Below are positions 48,244 to 59,749 of a stretch of 64,000 nt of DNA, one piece after another. The stretch is from Phyto melanocephala (lineage: Eukaryota > Arthropoda > Insecta > Diptera > Rhinophoridae). Location of the stretch: NCBI GenBank assembly GCA_941918925.1, contig OW799237.1:112014515-112078514 (forward strand). The letters are read 5' to 3'. Numbering within the stretch: the stretch's first letter is position 1; each line of letters begins with the position of its first letter. The position numbers were made by a program, and so were the translations under genes. The notes under the pieces are model-generated. The model did no database searches. It was not told the origin of the DNA and saw nothing but the letters and a program-made list of their open reading frames with translations.

Positions 48244-48780
48244 CGAGGGTTGCCCTTTATATTTCGGAATAAGAGACAACAAATAAATATTTATTAACGA
48301 AAATGGCTTTATTGGTTTTCAAAAGATTCTCCATAAAGATCAATACACTTTCGCATACGTGTGAACCAATCTTTTAAGATTTTTTTCCATTCCGAACGGA
48401 ACCGAATTTTTTAGCATTTCTTACGATCAATTGTCATGAGCCTGTTAAATTATGTAAGAACCAACGCGAACAAATCTTGTTCATGCTGTATTGAATGTAT
48501 AATGGTCCCACTACACTACTACATGACGATCTTGATAAATTATTTCACGCACAGCATAAATGACTTGTCGTTGCCACGATTAAATTCAGTAAACCACCGA
48601 TAAACACTGGTCCTTGATGGTGATTCAACACTAAAAATCAAATTTAATTCATCGATGAACTGTTGTTGTTTTAATCTAGAATTGGGCACAAATTATCACT
48701 TTAGTTCAATTTTGCCAACAACCTCGGTCGTTTTTTTCAAGAACCCCTAATAAATTACAAAAACTCAAAACCACTTGTTT
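48244..48780 (-). mobile_element. mariner relic of the same lineage as 31.3 kb
   Basis: The left TIR CGAGGGTTGCCCTTTATATT matches the TIR at 31307 and follows TA at 48242. On the minus strand, PSRTSVYRWFTEF-like text (about 48590-48620), AVREIIYQDRHV and, near the 3' end, KNLKRLVHTYAKVY can be followed across stops and shifts. A large internal deletion removes the catalytic core. The second TIR is not recognisable. Confidence 0.7.
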
Positions 48781-48799
48781 AAATCTCGGCTATGGCGTG

Positions 48800-48985
48800 A
48801 CTACCTGTGTGAGCGATGTTAGTGGTGAATTTATTTAGACACTTTTTTTGTCAGAGATGCCACTTTAGTGTATTAGTTGTAAAGTATCCTTAAAAGTATT
48901 TCGTGAAACGCAACAAGTTTAACAAATTTAACGATTGTCGAATCATTAAAAGTTAGTGAATCATGATAATCTAATAGTAAAAATT
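48800..48985 (+). repeat. unnamed dispersed repeat, copy 2
   Basis: 'TACCTGTGTGAG', 'ATGTTAGTGGTGAA', 'GATGCCACTTT', 'TTTAACGATTGTCGAATCAT' and 'AGTGAATCATGA' match the minus strand of 36925-37120 in order. Confidence 0.5.
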
Positions 48986-48999
48986 AAGAATGGTACTGA

Positions 49000-51900
49000 T
49001 TTTATTGTAATTCATGTGAGAATTCTAAATGAATTACCTACAAGAGATAATTTTTTATTGTAAATTGTGTAATTAAGTTCGTAATTAGGTTTTGAATTAC
49101 TAATAAGAAATGGAATTACTTAAACACATTTGCCGTGGAAACGTGCTATTATCGAGCACAAAAAACTGGGAATTTTGCTACTTTAACTTAGCGAAATAGC
49201 ACGCACACTGATCTAACAGCGTAAAACCATAATCATATACAATGCAGTTTATTTGGGGTATTTGGCTTCGTAGCATTTGGATAAGGGTCAAATTTGTATT
49301 GAAAAATCATATTTGGTGACAAGATGTAAACGATGCAAAGCTTTAAATAAAACTAAGACACATATTCTAAAAAGAAACTTTTATGGGGCATTAATTTCAA
49401 TAATTAATTTGTGTAACCCAAGAACGTAGATAACTTCCAACTGTAGATTTATTTTCCAACTAGTCCTTTCAGGGCGATATTTTTATCCATACTTAGTCGA
49501 ACTATTGAAAAGATTGAACAATTTTAGTTAAAGTAAAATGTATGTAACGCACGAAACCACTCCCAAACTGAACCACGATATCTGTACTTACAATAAGATT
49601 GTAAAAAAACTGTATGAGTGTACTAGGAATATTTTTCGTACAATTTGATAACGGTGTATATAGTCAACGATATGCATATTTTAAAAGTTGTTGTCTGTCT
49701 GGCTGTCTTTCTGTTTTGGCTTAAAATATTTTAGACGGATTTTGGTTAAATTAGGTAAAAAGGTACGTCAATACCTACGTTAACATATAGAGACATATTT
49801 TACTTAGATGTAAAAAGGCGATGCTAAACACTTCAATTATAAAAATAATATAAAAAAAATTTAATTTTTTCATTTGTGCCTATTGAGAACTGAAAAAGGA
49901 TGAAAATGTTAAGGCCAATAAAAAAAGGAATTTTAATTAAAACTGACAAGTTTCCTTCTATTTGAAAATGACAAATAACAGTCGTTCAAACTTAACAGCT
50001 CGCTAGTTGAAAAGTTCAATTAAGATGCTAACAAAAGGATGAATGTAATGACTTAAGCTGTTACTTGTCATTATGAGGAGATTCCAGTGCTCTAGCCTTT
50101 ACTTAACCAAAGCAACAAAACCTATAACAAATAATGACACATTATTTCTTTAGTTATTTTTTATTAATTTGACATTCTTTTACAAAGCAAAGCTTCTTCT
50201 GATAGTTTATAGACAGATTCTTCAAAGTGTTCGTTAATTATTAAATTGTTAGAGATTTAGACAGCAAGTCCTTTCAGTTCTTTTATTTCATATTTATATG
50301 ACATTTGGCTAAAGGGCATTAAACAGCAAATACAATACAAAACTGGAACAACGTGCTCAATTGAAACTTTAGAATAATTGAACAAACAAACGAATGAACG
50401 ACATGATTATGTTTTTGTTTTTGTACATTGTTTTTCTTTTGTCATTGTTACATATTACTTTCCATTTCGTGTACGTCATAACGATTAAATAAAAAAAAGA
50501 AGAGGAAAGTTATAAAGAAAAATATAATAAACAAAAGAAACAACTATTAAATAGGGTGTCGATAAGTAGAACAATATTCAAGAAAATTAAAACTAGACTA
50601 GAAAATATGAAAGATGAAGAGATAATTATTAGCATATTTATAGGCTGTAAATAATCTAAAGTTTACTGTTAGACGCAACAATAAAATTAAAGTAATTTAA
50701 AGTCTGTTTCTAGGCAAAAAGTATTTAATTTAAATTCCTTTAAGCAGCTCGCCATAATTCATTTAAGGCAATAAAAGAAAATTTTATTGTTTAACATAAA
50801 CAATTTGACACGCACAAAGTGAGTTTTTCCACACATAAACTTCAAAGAGAAAATGAAGAAGACGAACCCCCCCCCCAACACATTGACATTAAAACATCCT
50901 CAGCACTTTAACACGTTGAAGCACTCATACAATCTCAAATAATAATAATAAAAAAAAGACTGCTTCACACACACACAATTGCATATGTTTAAAATAAATT
51001 TAATTACTCTACCTTTCTTGGCTAAAAAGTTTAGAATTCAAAACAAACAATTTTATTTGTTTTTGTAATTATAAATAATGTAAAATGTCATATTTATTTG
51101 ATAATTCAACACCACACACAAATTTTTTCTTGATTTATTTATTTTTTTTTTCTTTATTTATTATTCCTTTTTTAATGTCCTTTTTTTGATATTTTTGCTA
51201 CAGTCCCGACGACCTTTTAGCTCACAGATAAAATTTTAACTGACACGAAAACATAAATACTAGAACAACCTCTACTACATACAAACAAACATTTTCCTTT
51301 ACATATTCCTAGTTTGAGAGAGAGAGCCAGTTTTCCACATCTACGCTCCCATGTACCCTAAGTACTAGAGAGAAGAAAATTCTTTACTGTTTAAACAAAA
51401 AAAAAGATTTATTTGATTATTTTGAAACAAAAAAAAAAAGACAAACAAAACTTTAATTAAACGTCAGAGGATGCTGCAGTATGATATAAAATCGACATAA
51501 AAAAATTAAAACACCAACAACAGAACCAGCAGCAACAACAAACAAATGTCGCAATAATTAAGTTTGTGTGTGTTGCTTTACAAAAATGTGCGCAGAAGAG
51601 CTTTAAAAGCTTTTTAAATATTGCCTTTGGACAATTGAGAGTACTATTCTGAGAAACGCAGTTTGGATTGAAAAGAATTTTGTATACCCTTCATTTACGT
51701 GAAACATTTAAAGTCCATGATCACTGTAAGACATATAATTATTTCAAACTCATGAAAGTAATACTAATGATAGCGATAAGAAACTTTTTCCCTGATGCAA
51801 GAAAATTATTTAGGGAATTATTCTTTAACTCGTTAATAAAATATTAATTTTTTTCCCAAATAAAAACTTATGGGAAACTGTTTTATTAACCTAATAGGTC

Positions 51901-53030
51901 AAATGTAAAGACTATTCCGTATTGCAACGCGTATAATGATCCTTTACAGTATACACTCTTCAAATCTTCAGCACTCTGCGCCAAGAAATTGTTTTTTTTT
52001 TTGTATTATGCAGATTCCTTTAACCACGGCCATAGCTGAGTAGGGTCCTGAACCTAATTTGATAGCAGTTAAATGTCCCAGTTGTTATAGTACGTCCCTT
52101 GCATCAAACCGATTTATATTTTCTGCATCTTGGCATCACTTTATTTGGCGTAGGTGTTCAAAAGCAGATTAAAATCAAGTGAAACATATAAGCATCACTT
52201 TATTTGGCGTAGGTGTTCGAAAGTAGGCCGAAATCAAGGGAATTTTGATAGTTTTTTTTATTTACCTCAATGTAAGTTTTAAAGCTTAGTTTAAGTAGAA
52301 AAGCTAACGTGGTGATGGAACTACAAACAAAAATTTTCGAAATTATTATCACTATTTCGGGATATTATCACTATCAAGTGGTATTACACCAGCAACGAGC
52401 TCCTTCAGCAAATTAGTCAAATATAACATTGTGGTCTTCAATAAATAAGCTTTTTCAAACGAAATCAGCTACGCTTTAGAACCTTTATGTATAAAGTACA
52501 TATTTTCATATCAATTGTCTAAAAATTTATACAAGTCTTTGAAATATGATCAGATTTTATGTTTGATAGAGTCGTCTTCCTTTAAAGTTTTTAGTTTGGA
52601 GATAAATTTAAAATCTCGATTATTAAATTAACTGTGTTTCAAACAAATTGAAAAACTAAACACACAGCAGCGCTAATGGAGGGTGTAATAAAAAAAGAGG
52701 CAGAAAAATAAAGAGTTTAAAAAAATGAGAATAAAAAAGAACAAAAATGTCAGAGAGTATTCAAAGGATAGAAGGCATTAGTTAAAACTTTGAGGTAGGA
52801 CAATACAACAGCATTAAGTATTTATGTTTATCACAAAAGCTTTCAAGTTGTGCAAAAGTTTAGTTTTATTAGCAGCGTTGCCAAGTATTTAAAGGAGTAA
52901 TATATTGATAAAAAACTCTGAGAAATTTATAAAATTTATGTGTATTTATAGTTGAATTAAAATAATTTAAAGATATCTATTCAAGTTTTTGTTTAACAAA
53001 AGTTATTGTCATAGAAGTTTAGCCAAACAG
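49000..53030. other. long noncoding stretch
   Basis: No gene recognised in 4 kb. It contains a Helitron-like scrap (49585-49760), a C-run (about 50868-50877), CAA/CAG-type repeats at 51510-51545 and a 59-bp tandem duplication at 52133. No splice-bounded exon was found. Confidence 0.5.
52133..52243. repeat. 59-bp tandem duplication
   Basis: GCATCACTTTATTTGGCGTA followed by GGTGTTC recurs after 59 bases (52133 and 52192), and similarity continues through AAATCAAG. The copies differ at a few positions. Confidence 0.85.
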
Positions 53031-53046
53031 ATCTAATAATTGCTTA

Positions 53047-53242
53047 GGTTAGGTTAGGTAGAAGAGGCAGCTGTTGTGCAGCTCACTTGGGTCCATTATA
53101 TTGATCCCTTTGTGATACCTGAATTAAAAAGTAAGAATAGAATAGAAAGGAAGCAGACAAGTCCAGAGTCTCCGGCGGGAATCGAACCCGCAACCCCCAA
53201 ACTAGCAGAACAGTACACTGCTGACTAGTCCATCGGGGAACC
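53047..53242 (-). mobile_element. tRNA-derived SINE with 14-bp target duplication
   Basis: An exact CTAATAATTGCTTA flanks it (53033-53046, 53243-53256). Read on the minus strand, the head begins GGTTCCCCGATGGACTAGTC and contains a perfect pol III B box GGTTCGATTCC (53188-53178), preceded by an A-box-like GACTAGTCAGC. It is followed by a tRNA-unrelated body and a tail CCTAACCTAACCTAA. The long exact duplication means target-primed insertion by a LINE machinery, fairly recent compared with the mariner relics. Not a functional tRNA: the acceptor stem does not close. Confidence 0.9.
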
Positions 53243-53259
53243 CTAATAATTGCTTAAAT

Positions 53260-53650
53260 TGCAAAGATCTCTTTTAAAAAATTTTTACCTTTTCTGAAAG
53301 TACGACAGTACAGAAAATATCTATTAATAAATATCGACAGCAGAGACGTCCGGTAAGACAGGCTCTTAAAAAACGTTTTAGTTGTATTTAAGTTTAATAT
53401 TAATTACTATTCTATTGTCATAATGTTATAACTTTAATCAATAGCTTAAACAAGTTAGTGTTGCTTTTTAAACAGAAATAGATGTGACAAAATAATACTT
53501 CATGTGTGGTAGTTTGCTGTGGTATTATACCCATTCAAACATCTGCGCCCACAAATCGGCTAAAAGCCAGCCGATATTTGTAAACATGATTGCTTTCAAA
53601 ATGTTTACCAATGTTTACAATTTTAAAATTTTGCAACTGTTACACAGGAT
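53260..53650. other. noncoding stretch
   Basis: No gene or element recognised between the SINE and the mariner relic. Confidence 0.5.
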
Positions 53651-53654
53651 ACCG

Positions 53655-54600
53655 ATTATTAAAAATGGAGCGCCTTACAAAAGAATAACGCGTTATAATT
53701 GTAAAAACTTATCACAAAAGAATTTTCAGTCGAAAAAGTGCACCTAATGTGCCAACCATTTAAATAGTGGTAAAAAAATTGTTGTGGACTGTAAGACTCC
53801 TACGCATCAACGTACCGGCCGGTCTCTTGAAAATATTGCTGTTGCAAACGAGTGTCGCCGAAAATTTGTAAATATCAATTCAGTATCGTTCACAACTACT
53901 TTAAATTTCACAAAGCACTACGCAGCGAATTTCAACGAAAGACCTTCAACTTCATGCGAAACAAGCAGATAATGCAAAGCGCCGGCAATTCGTTCGTTGA
54001 GTAATGGAGCAAATGGAAGTGAATGCCAATTTTTAGAAAAGTCACCTTCTCTTCTTCTATCTGAATGGCTTCGTCAATACACAATATTATCGGGGCTTAG
54101 AAAATCCTCATGTAATCAATAATAGACAAATGCACCCACAAAGACCAACTGTAAAGTGCGTATTTTGGTCAGGCAGCGTGATTTGGCCTCACTTTTTTAC
54201 GATGAGCTCGAATTTTTATTGTCAGGAACATGATAACGGAGTTCTTGTGGCCTCAACTAGAAGGCATGGATCTGGACAAAATGTGGTTTCAACAACACGG
54301 TGCCATCTGCCACACCGCACATAAATCAATCCATTTATTACACCAGCGATTTTCAGAACAAATTATTTCAAGAAATTCTCATGTCAACTCGCCATCAAGG
54401 TTATGCGATTTAGCGACTTGCAGTTTTTACTTTGCGATTCTGAGAAATCTCGGATTTATGCAAATAATTTAGAAACAATTCTAGAGCTCAAATCCGAGAT
54501 CAAACGCGTCATCGGTGAGTTACAGTCACAACAATAGTATAATAATGGCGGTAGGGGCTATTTAAAGAAAAATTTTTTCCATACTTAATCGGAACATGTC
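53655..54600 (+). mobile_element. mariner transposase relic, most complete copy
   Basis: The ATG at 53665 opens MERLTKE, a stop, RVIIVKTY. Then come NVPT, KTPTHQRTGRSLENIA (53793 on), a damaged SDE region near 54060, QMHPQRPTVKC, FLWPQLEGMDLDKMWFQQHG followed by AICHTA (54245 on; the Asp of QQDGA is now His), RFSEQIISRNSHVN, RLCDLATCSFYF (for DLTPLDFFLW), and the C-terminal LELKSEIKRVIGELQSQQ. All transposase regions are represented, but several stops and frameshifts and a lost catalytic Asp make it dead. Confidence 0.85.
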
Positions 54601-54604
54601 GTGT

Positions 54605-55990
54605 TTACAATCAGGTAAAAAAATCGCAACTATCTCAAAAATACGTGCTTTAAATCAAAATGAAAACTGCATTCTTTCTTACACACACTTAATATATTTA
54701 CTTGGCTGTACCCGGTTCGCATTGCTGGTCCCAATAATATTTTTATTATTGTATTCATTTTTGTATAAATTGTGATATTGTTGTCTTCAAGATTTTGAAT
54801 TTTGTCTATGTGCCTGTCTGTCTTAATGCCGGTCATCCTAAACTCAATTGTCTTAAAAGTAACTTTTTATAGCGAGAAAATAGAAAACAAAGACCAAAGT
54901 GCGATTAAAAAATACAGTTATTCTCTTAGATTGCGGACGTTTGCAGCAGTGTTGCACAAAGTTTAAGACACGGAACGCGCCACGCCATAATAAATTTACT
55001 AGACTTAGATGATGTTTTATTGCCATAAAAGCTCTAAGTAAATATAAAGCTTAAAAAATTTCCATAGCAATTAAAGTCAAACTAAATAACAACCATTAAA
55101 ATGATACTTATCTTTGAAGGCTGGGAGACTTGTACAGCAAAGAATAAAAATTTCTATTGATTTTAAATTAATCGTTCAACGCCAAGTTTAATCAATGAAT
55201 TTACATACAAATCTAAATAAATTTAACTCAAACCTAAAAAACCAATGGAAATTCTTCTTTTTTATAAAATTTCAAAATTATAAATTAGACCATAAAAAAA
55301 TTGTCAAATGTGAGATTTATCTTTAGTCGAGTATATTCTTTATTATTATTATTTATTTTTGTTACTGACTGTACAACAATTAGTAGTGGAATTTACTTTA
55401 CAAAATAGTTTTAAATCATGCTAAACTTAACCTTAATGCAGGCCGTGGAAGAAATCATTGCAGCATTTTAAAGGAAATTATTTTATTCATGATACTTTCG
55501 TTATTCATCATCTAACACAGCATTAAACCCTTGTAGCTTAAACAATAGCTTTTTTTAACATTTAACATTTCACATTTTAACTCGCACAATTAGCAGAGAT
55601 AAACTTTACTAAGAATGTGTAGAAACATTTTGTATTACAGAATGGTAGCATAAGCTTTATGAAAACTCCCAAAAAATTTTTATAACGGTTTAGCAAAGTT
55701 CAGAACCTATTTTGAGACACAAGACTGCTTTTAAAACTTTGGCATACAAAAAGTTATTTATTTTCTAAAAGCTTTTAATTAAAAGAAAAATTATCCAACA
55801 GATGGCGTGTTAGATGTATTCATATTTAATTATTTATTAAAAATATTTATTATTTTATAACTACAAACCGTTGGTTTAATAGATGAAAGAGAGTAGAGTA
55901 ATAGACATTTGACCCAATTTAAAATCTATATTTGCGATTCATGTGTGAAAAAACTCATAATAAAAATATTAATTATTAAAAAAATATTCC
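54605..55990. other. noncoding stretch
   Basis: No gene. The minus strand near 54700-54735 reads GCGAACCGGGTACAGCCAAG, resembling a decayed Helitron 3' end (hairpin then CTRR). Confidence 0.45.
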
Positions 55991-56015
55991 AGAGATCTAT
56001 ATATATAAAAGTGAA

Positions 56016-56020
<5 letters not shown>

Positions 56021-56046
<26 letters not shown>
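56021..56046. repeat. (GT)13 microsatellite
   Basis: Thirteen perfect GT units inside the Helitron. Confidence 0.97.
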
Positions 56047-56137
56047 TAGCTATAGACTCTGAAACTGCAAAACCGATCGGGCTCAAACTTTGGTAAGTTG
56101 TTGTACACATACCGGGGAGTGTTTATGGATGAAAAAA

Positions 56138-56660
56138 AGTGGGCGGGGCCACGCCCATAAAAAATTAGTTATCAGTTTTAGCTACTTGCACTTGACCGAT
56201 TTTTCTGAAACTTTGCACACATATCGAGCTGTCATGACTAAATAATTTCGTGATAAGAAAAGTGGGCGGGGCCACGCCCCTAAAAAATTTTTAATTTTGA
56301 GATACTTGCACTGGACCGATTTTTCTGAAACTTTGCACACATATTAAGCTGTCGTGACTTTATAATTTTGTGATTAAAAAAGTGGGCGGGGCTACGCCCA
56401 TAAAAAAAGGCTAGAATTTTGAGGTACTTACACCAGACCGATCTTTCTGAAACTTTGCACACATATTGAGCTGTCATGACTTTACAATTTCGTGATTAGA
56501 AAAGTGGGCAGGGCCACGCCCATAAAAAAATTTTAATTTTGAGGTACTTGCACTGGTCCGATTCTTCTGAAACTTTGCACACATATTGAGCTGTTATGAC
56601 TTTACAATTTCGTGACTAGAAAAGTGGGAAATGCCACGCCCATAAAAAAATTATAATATT
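56138..56660. repeat. tandem array of about 121-bp units in the Helitron
   Basis: AGTGGGCGGGGCCACGCCCA recurs at 56138, 56261, 56381, 56503 and 56623. Between them are CTTGCACTGGACCGATTTTT and CTGAAACTTTGCACACATAT..GAGCTGTCATGAC. The unit count is about 4.5, and the last units are more diverged. Confidence 0.95.
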
Positions 56661-56749
56661 TAGGTTTTTGCACTTGATATTCAATTAAAATTCAGAATGC
56701 ATTTCGATTCATTAAGGGGCGTAGCAACGCGCGCCGGGTTTGGCTAGTA

Positions 56750-57186
56750 TTAAATAAAATACAATATTTCTTTACGATTCAAGTGCACTAAGTCTAGAAA
56801 ATATTTGTCTCTGAATATAAATATATGGAATATAGTGATTTCAAATAGATTAATTTAAATCCGCTTTCAGTTTTCGCGTACCACGTGCAGATTATTTTTT
56901 ATGGGCATGGCAAAGACTTTTTCCTAGACAAAGTGACCACGCTAACTTATTTCAATTTAACTCTTTTTTTCCATTTTCAACTTTTTCGGAGTCATTCAGA
57001 AATGTTTTTTCCAAAACAAAAATATTTTTAATAAAAAAATTATTTTTGTTTGTCTTCAAAAACTCGTAAAAACTGGAGACTTAATATTTTACATTTTTGT
57101 TCTTATTCGAAAAGCTACGTATACTGGCCATTAATGCTAAAAAGCGATGCAAAAATGTTAATTTTATTCACAATTAGGAGCAGGTA
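56750..57186. other. noncoding stretch
   Basis: No gene or element recognised. Confidence 0.5.
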
Positions 57187-57188
57187 CC

Positions 57189-57901
57189 TACACGCAAAGA
57201 AAAACCATGGTTACGACATGATCACGACGGTCATATTATAGTTTCTATAACAATATTTGGTTGTCGAAAACAAGTAATAGTTATTTTTGTTTTATTTCAT
57301 CATATATTTTGTCACGATAATCAAGCATTTGTTTGAATTGAATCATTTAATGTTTACTTTTCGTAAAAATTTCAAAACGGTTATCATTTAAAAATAGTAT
57401 GATTTAAAAAAAAATTAATTTGACAAACATAACATTATATTCAAAAGCATTAAAAATTAAAAATAGTCATTAAATATTAGGTGAGACAACAGTATGATTA
57501 TAAATTAATCAAGCTATGATTTTTTGTTAATAATAATTTGATTTCAACTGTTCTACTTCTTGCTAAATAAATTTTTATTATTTTAAAATGTTTGAGATGT
57601 CAACAAAATGAACAAAAATTTTGAAAAATTAAAGAAAATTTACAAATAAACGAGAAAATGTAAAAAAATTTTGGTATAAAAATTGCTATTAAATTGGTAA
57701 GTACAAGCAATATGTGTATGTTACAGCAAAAGACAGTAATTTGCCGTAAAAAAGCAAATATTGTCGATTTAAATTGTAGTCATATATATGATTATTGAAT
57801 GATACTTTAATTAAACATATTTTAACCATAATCATACAATTCAATCATAGTATGTTGCTTTTCGATTATGGTTACCACAACCATATTTTTGTTTGCGTGT
57901 A
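57189..57901. mobile_element. 713-bp TIR element (unclassified MITE)
   Basis: The left end TACACGCAAAGAAAAACCAT and, inverted, the right end TACACGCAAACAAAAATATG match at 16 of 20 positions, and both continue into GGTT..AC-rich sequence. The interior is AT-rich and noncoding. No convincing target duplication, so the superfamily is not assigned. Confidence 0.6.
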
Positions 57902-57990
57902 CTTTGAAAACAATATGTAACACATTTATGCGCAACATACTTGCATAAATATATTGCACAATTTCTTCGGACCCGATTAATAAGAACATA

Positions 57991-58937
57991 CACTGGTGTG
58001 AAAAATAATAGAGCCACCTAATGTATGTATTTATGTGAGTTGGACAACAGAGCAAAAAGTCACTTTATACAACAAAATTCGCCCATAAGATCACATGCGA
58101 TTCCTGGAAGCAAAGATCATTGCAAATGAGCCTTTAATAAACAAACAGCAAATATTTTTGCCAGCACTTCACATCAAATTGGGCTTAATAAAAAATATGG
58201 TTAAAGCTATGAATAGAGATGGAGAAGCTATTAAGCACCTGAAAAGTAAAATTTTTTCGCGTAAGTGAAAAAGAAAGGCATATTTGTTGGACCCCCAACA
58301 AAAGAAATCTTTAACGACCCTTTATTCAAATCTAAGTTGGTCGATAAAGAAAGGAGAACACGGGAAGCTTTCGAAAATATATGTAACAACTTTCTTGTAA
58401 ACAAAAGAACAAGGAACTGGTGCAAGAACTTCTTTTTTCATATCACCAACTCGGATGCAACATGTCATTCAAAACACACTTTTTTACATTCGCAATTAGA
58501 TTTTTTCCCAGAAAATCTTGGTGCGGTGTCTGATGAGAATGGTGAAAGATTCCACTAAGATATTACGCACATGGAAAAGATATAACGGCAAGTGGTCCCC
58601 AGAAATGTTAGCCGAGTTCTGCTGGGAAATCAATCGTGCAACAGCAGATAACACTTATAAAAGAAAGGGATCTACCAAATAATAATTTATTTTTAATGTT
58701 ATATTAACATCAAATTTAATTTAAGATTAAAGATTATACAATAGAAGTCCTTTGCGTGTAAGATTTTTTGCTTTTGTTATAATAGACACGTAATATTATC
58801 AGTATTTTATTTAATAAGAATATCTTAAAAACTAGACGTGATAGAAAAAATCTGTAGACACATTTAGATTCAACACACAAAAATCACATAACAAGGCTCA
58901 AGCTCCCGACTTTTTCTTTTTTTTGGACGACCAGTGT
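57991..58937. mobile_element. possible Tc1-like TIR unit enclosing a foreign coding relic
   Basis: The left CACTGGTGTGAAAAATAATA after TA (57989-57990) and the right GACGACCAGTG before TTA give inverted ends of about 8 bases (CACTGGTG/CACTGGTC). Tc1/mariner elements start CA-type and target TA. Inside is not transposase but the relic at 58110-58685. The inverted repeat is short, so the two ends may be unrelated. Confidence 0.4.
58110..58685 (+). pseudogene. relic of an uncharacterised, multi-copy insect protein
   Basis: Plus-strand frames read FLPALHIKLGLIKNMVKAM (58157 on), then after a shift KKGIFVGPPTKEIFNDPLF (58265 on; 97 codons open), then ELVQELL..LGCNMSFKTHF in one frame overlapping HSKHTFLHSQLDFFPENLGA and VSDENGERFH in another, and MEKRYNGKWSPEMLAEFCWE-type text after a stop. 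I recognise this order from an uncharacterised protein found in many copies in insect genomes, whose invariant SDExGERFHQD motif suggests a transposon origin, but I know of no assigned function. At least two frameshifts and one stop (in FH-stop-DI) are present. Only the C-terminal third of the usual protein is here. Confidence 0.7.
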
Positions 58938-58939
58938 TA

Positions 58940-59440
58940 TTAAAGAAAATACATTTTTTTTGCAAAAGTATCCTTGATAATATGTGTTTTATTAGTACCT
59001 GTGATGATTTTCTTCACAAAACAAAATTTCGTTCTATCAACATCATTCTGTTTTACTTTTTCAGTTCATTGCACAAAATATTAAAGAAAAACAAATAAAG
59101 AAAATTAGAAGAAGAAAAAAGATGAAACTTCTAAAGTATCGATGTTGTGGTAGAGAAAACCGTTTACCTACAAATGCAGGTACTGCCAAACAAAACGTTT
59201 TGTTGGAGATTAATTTATTGTTTCCTAATGTTTTTTTATTGGGGGGTTTGTGGTATTATTCGTTTCGCACGAAAAGAAATATCGTTCGATAATTTAATCG
59301 CAACTATTATTACCTGTGGTATAAGCTTTAGTTTCAAAATCCCTCTTTATATCAATTATGGGTTGCTATTGTGACAGCTGTTGGTAAAAATAGACATTTG
59401 GAAAAGATTTATTACTGCAATAACGCAATGAATAAGCTGA
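58940..59440. other. noncoding stretch
   Basis: No gene. The 75-codon frame at 59147-59374 has a hydrophobic product but no family resemblance. Confidence 0.45.
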
Positions 59441-59444
59441 AATT

Positions 59445-59740
59445 ATGCTATCGCTGAAAGTTGGTCTTTTCGCAATCGCGGAATGGAATAAACAATAAAA
59501 CTCTGTATGAGCAATATCAAACAATGACCATGTTCTTGTGTCCATGAATAAAAAAAAAATGCATTTTGGACCGAGTTCACAATGAATTCTGTGTTTAATG
59601 GTGTTGTTTTAGCATGTACGAATACAAGGTTTTGTTGGACCAAACGTTACATGCGTTAATGCGGTTTTGTTGTTTTTATCCCTGTTATTATACCTTTTCC
59701 ATTTGGTGGTAACAAAGCTAGCTTCGTCATAAATGTCAAA
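59445..59740 (-). repeat. dispersed repeat, uninterrupted copy (see 24.0 kb)
   Basis: On the minus strand, 'CCTTGTATTCGTACAT', 'AGAATTCATTGT', 'TTCATGGACACAAGAACATG' and 'GGTCATTGTTTGAT' follow the order at 24030-24157 plus 24721-24740, without the 563-bp element in between. Confidence 0.55.
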
Positions 59741-59749
59741 ATTTTTTCA

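Larger units (their letters stand above)
55996..56747 (+). mobile_element. non-autonomous Helitron
   Basis: It starts TCTATATATATAAAAGTG and ends GGGTTTGGCTAG followed by T. Helitrons begin with TC, end with CTRR, insert between A and T (here A before 55996 and T at 56748) and carry a short GC-rich hairpin just before the end; GCGT-AGCA-ACGC lies at 56719-56730. The left region has a GT microsatellite and the phrase AAAACCGATCGGGCTCAAAC, common in such insect elements. The body is a 121-bp tandem array. No Rep/helicase coding sequence. Confidence 0.85.

Noticed and set aside
53158..53242. tRNA gene on the minus strand, suggested by a perfect B box
   Set aside because: The anticodon and acceptor arms do not fold as a tRNA, and target duplications place it inside a SINE.
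56138..56660. Regularly spaced repeats resembling a CRISPR array
   Set aside because: The 'spacers' are also repeated, so it is a plain 121-bp tandem array in a Helitron in animal DNA.
58265..58558. 97-codon open frame taken as an intact small gene
   Set aside because: The recognisable protein text continues in other frames on both sides, so the frame is a fragment of a broken gene.
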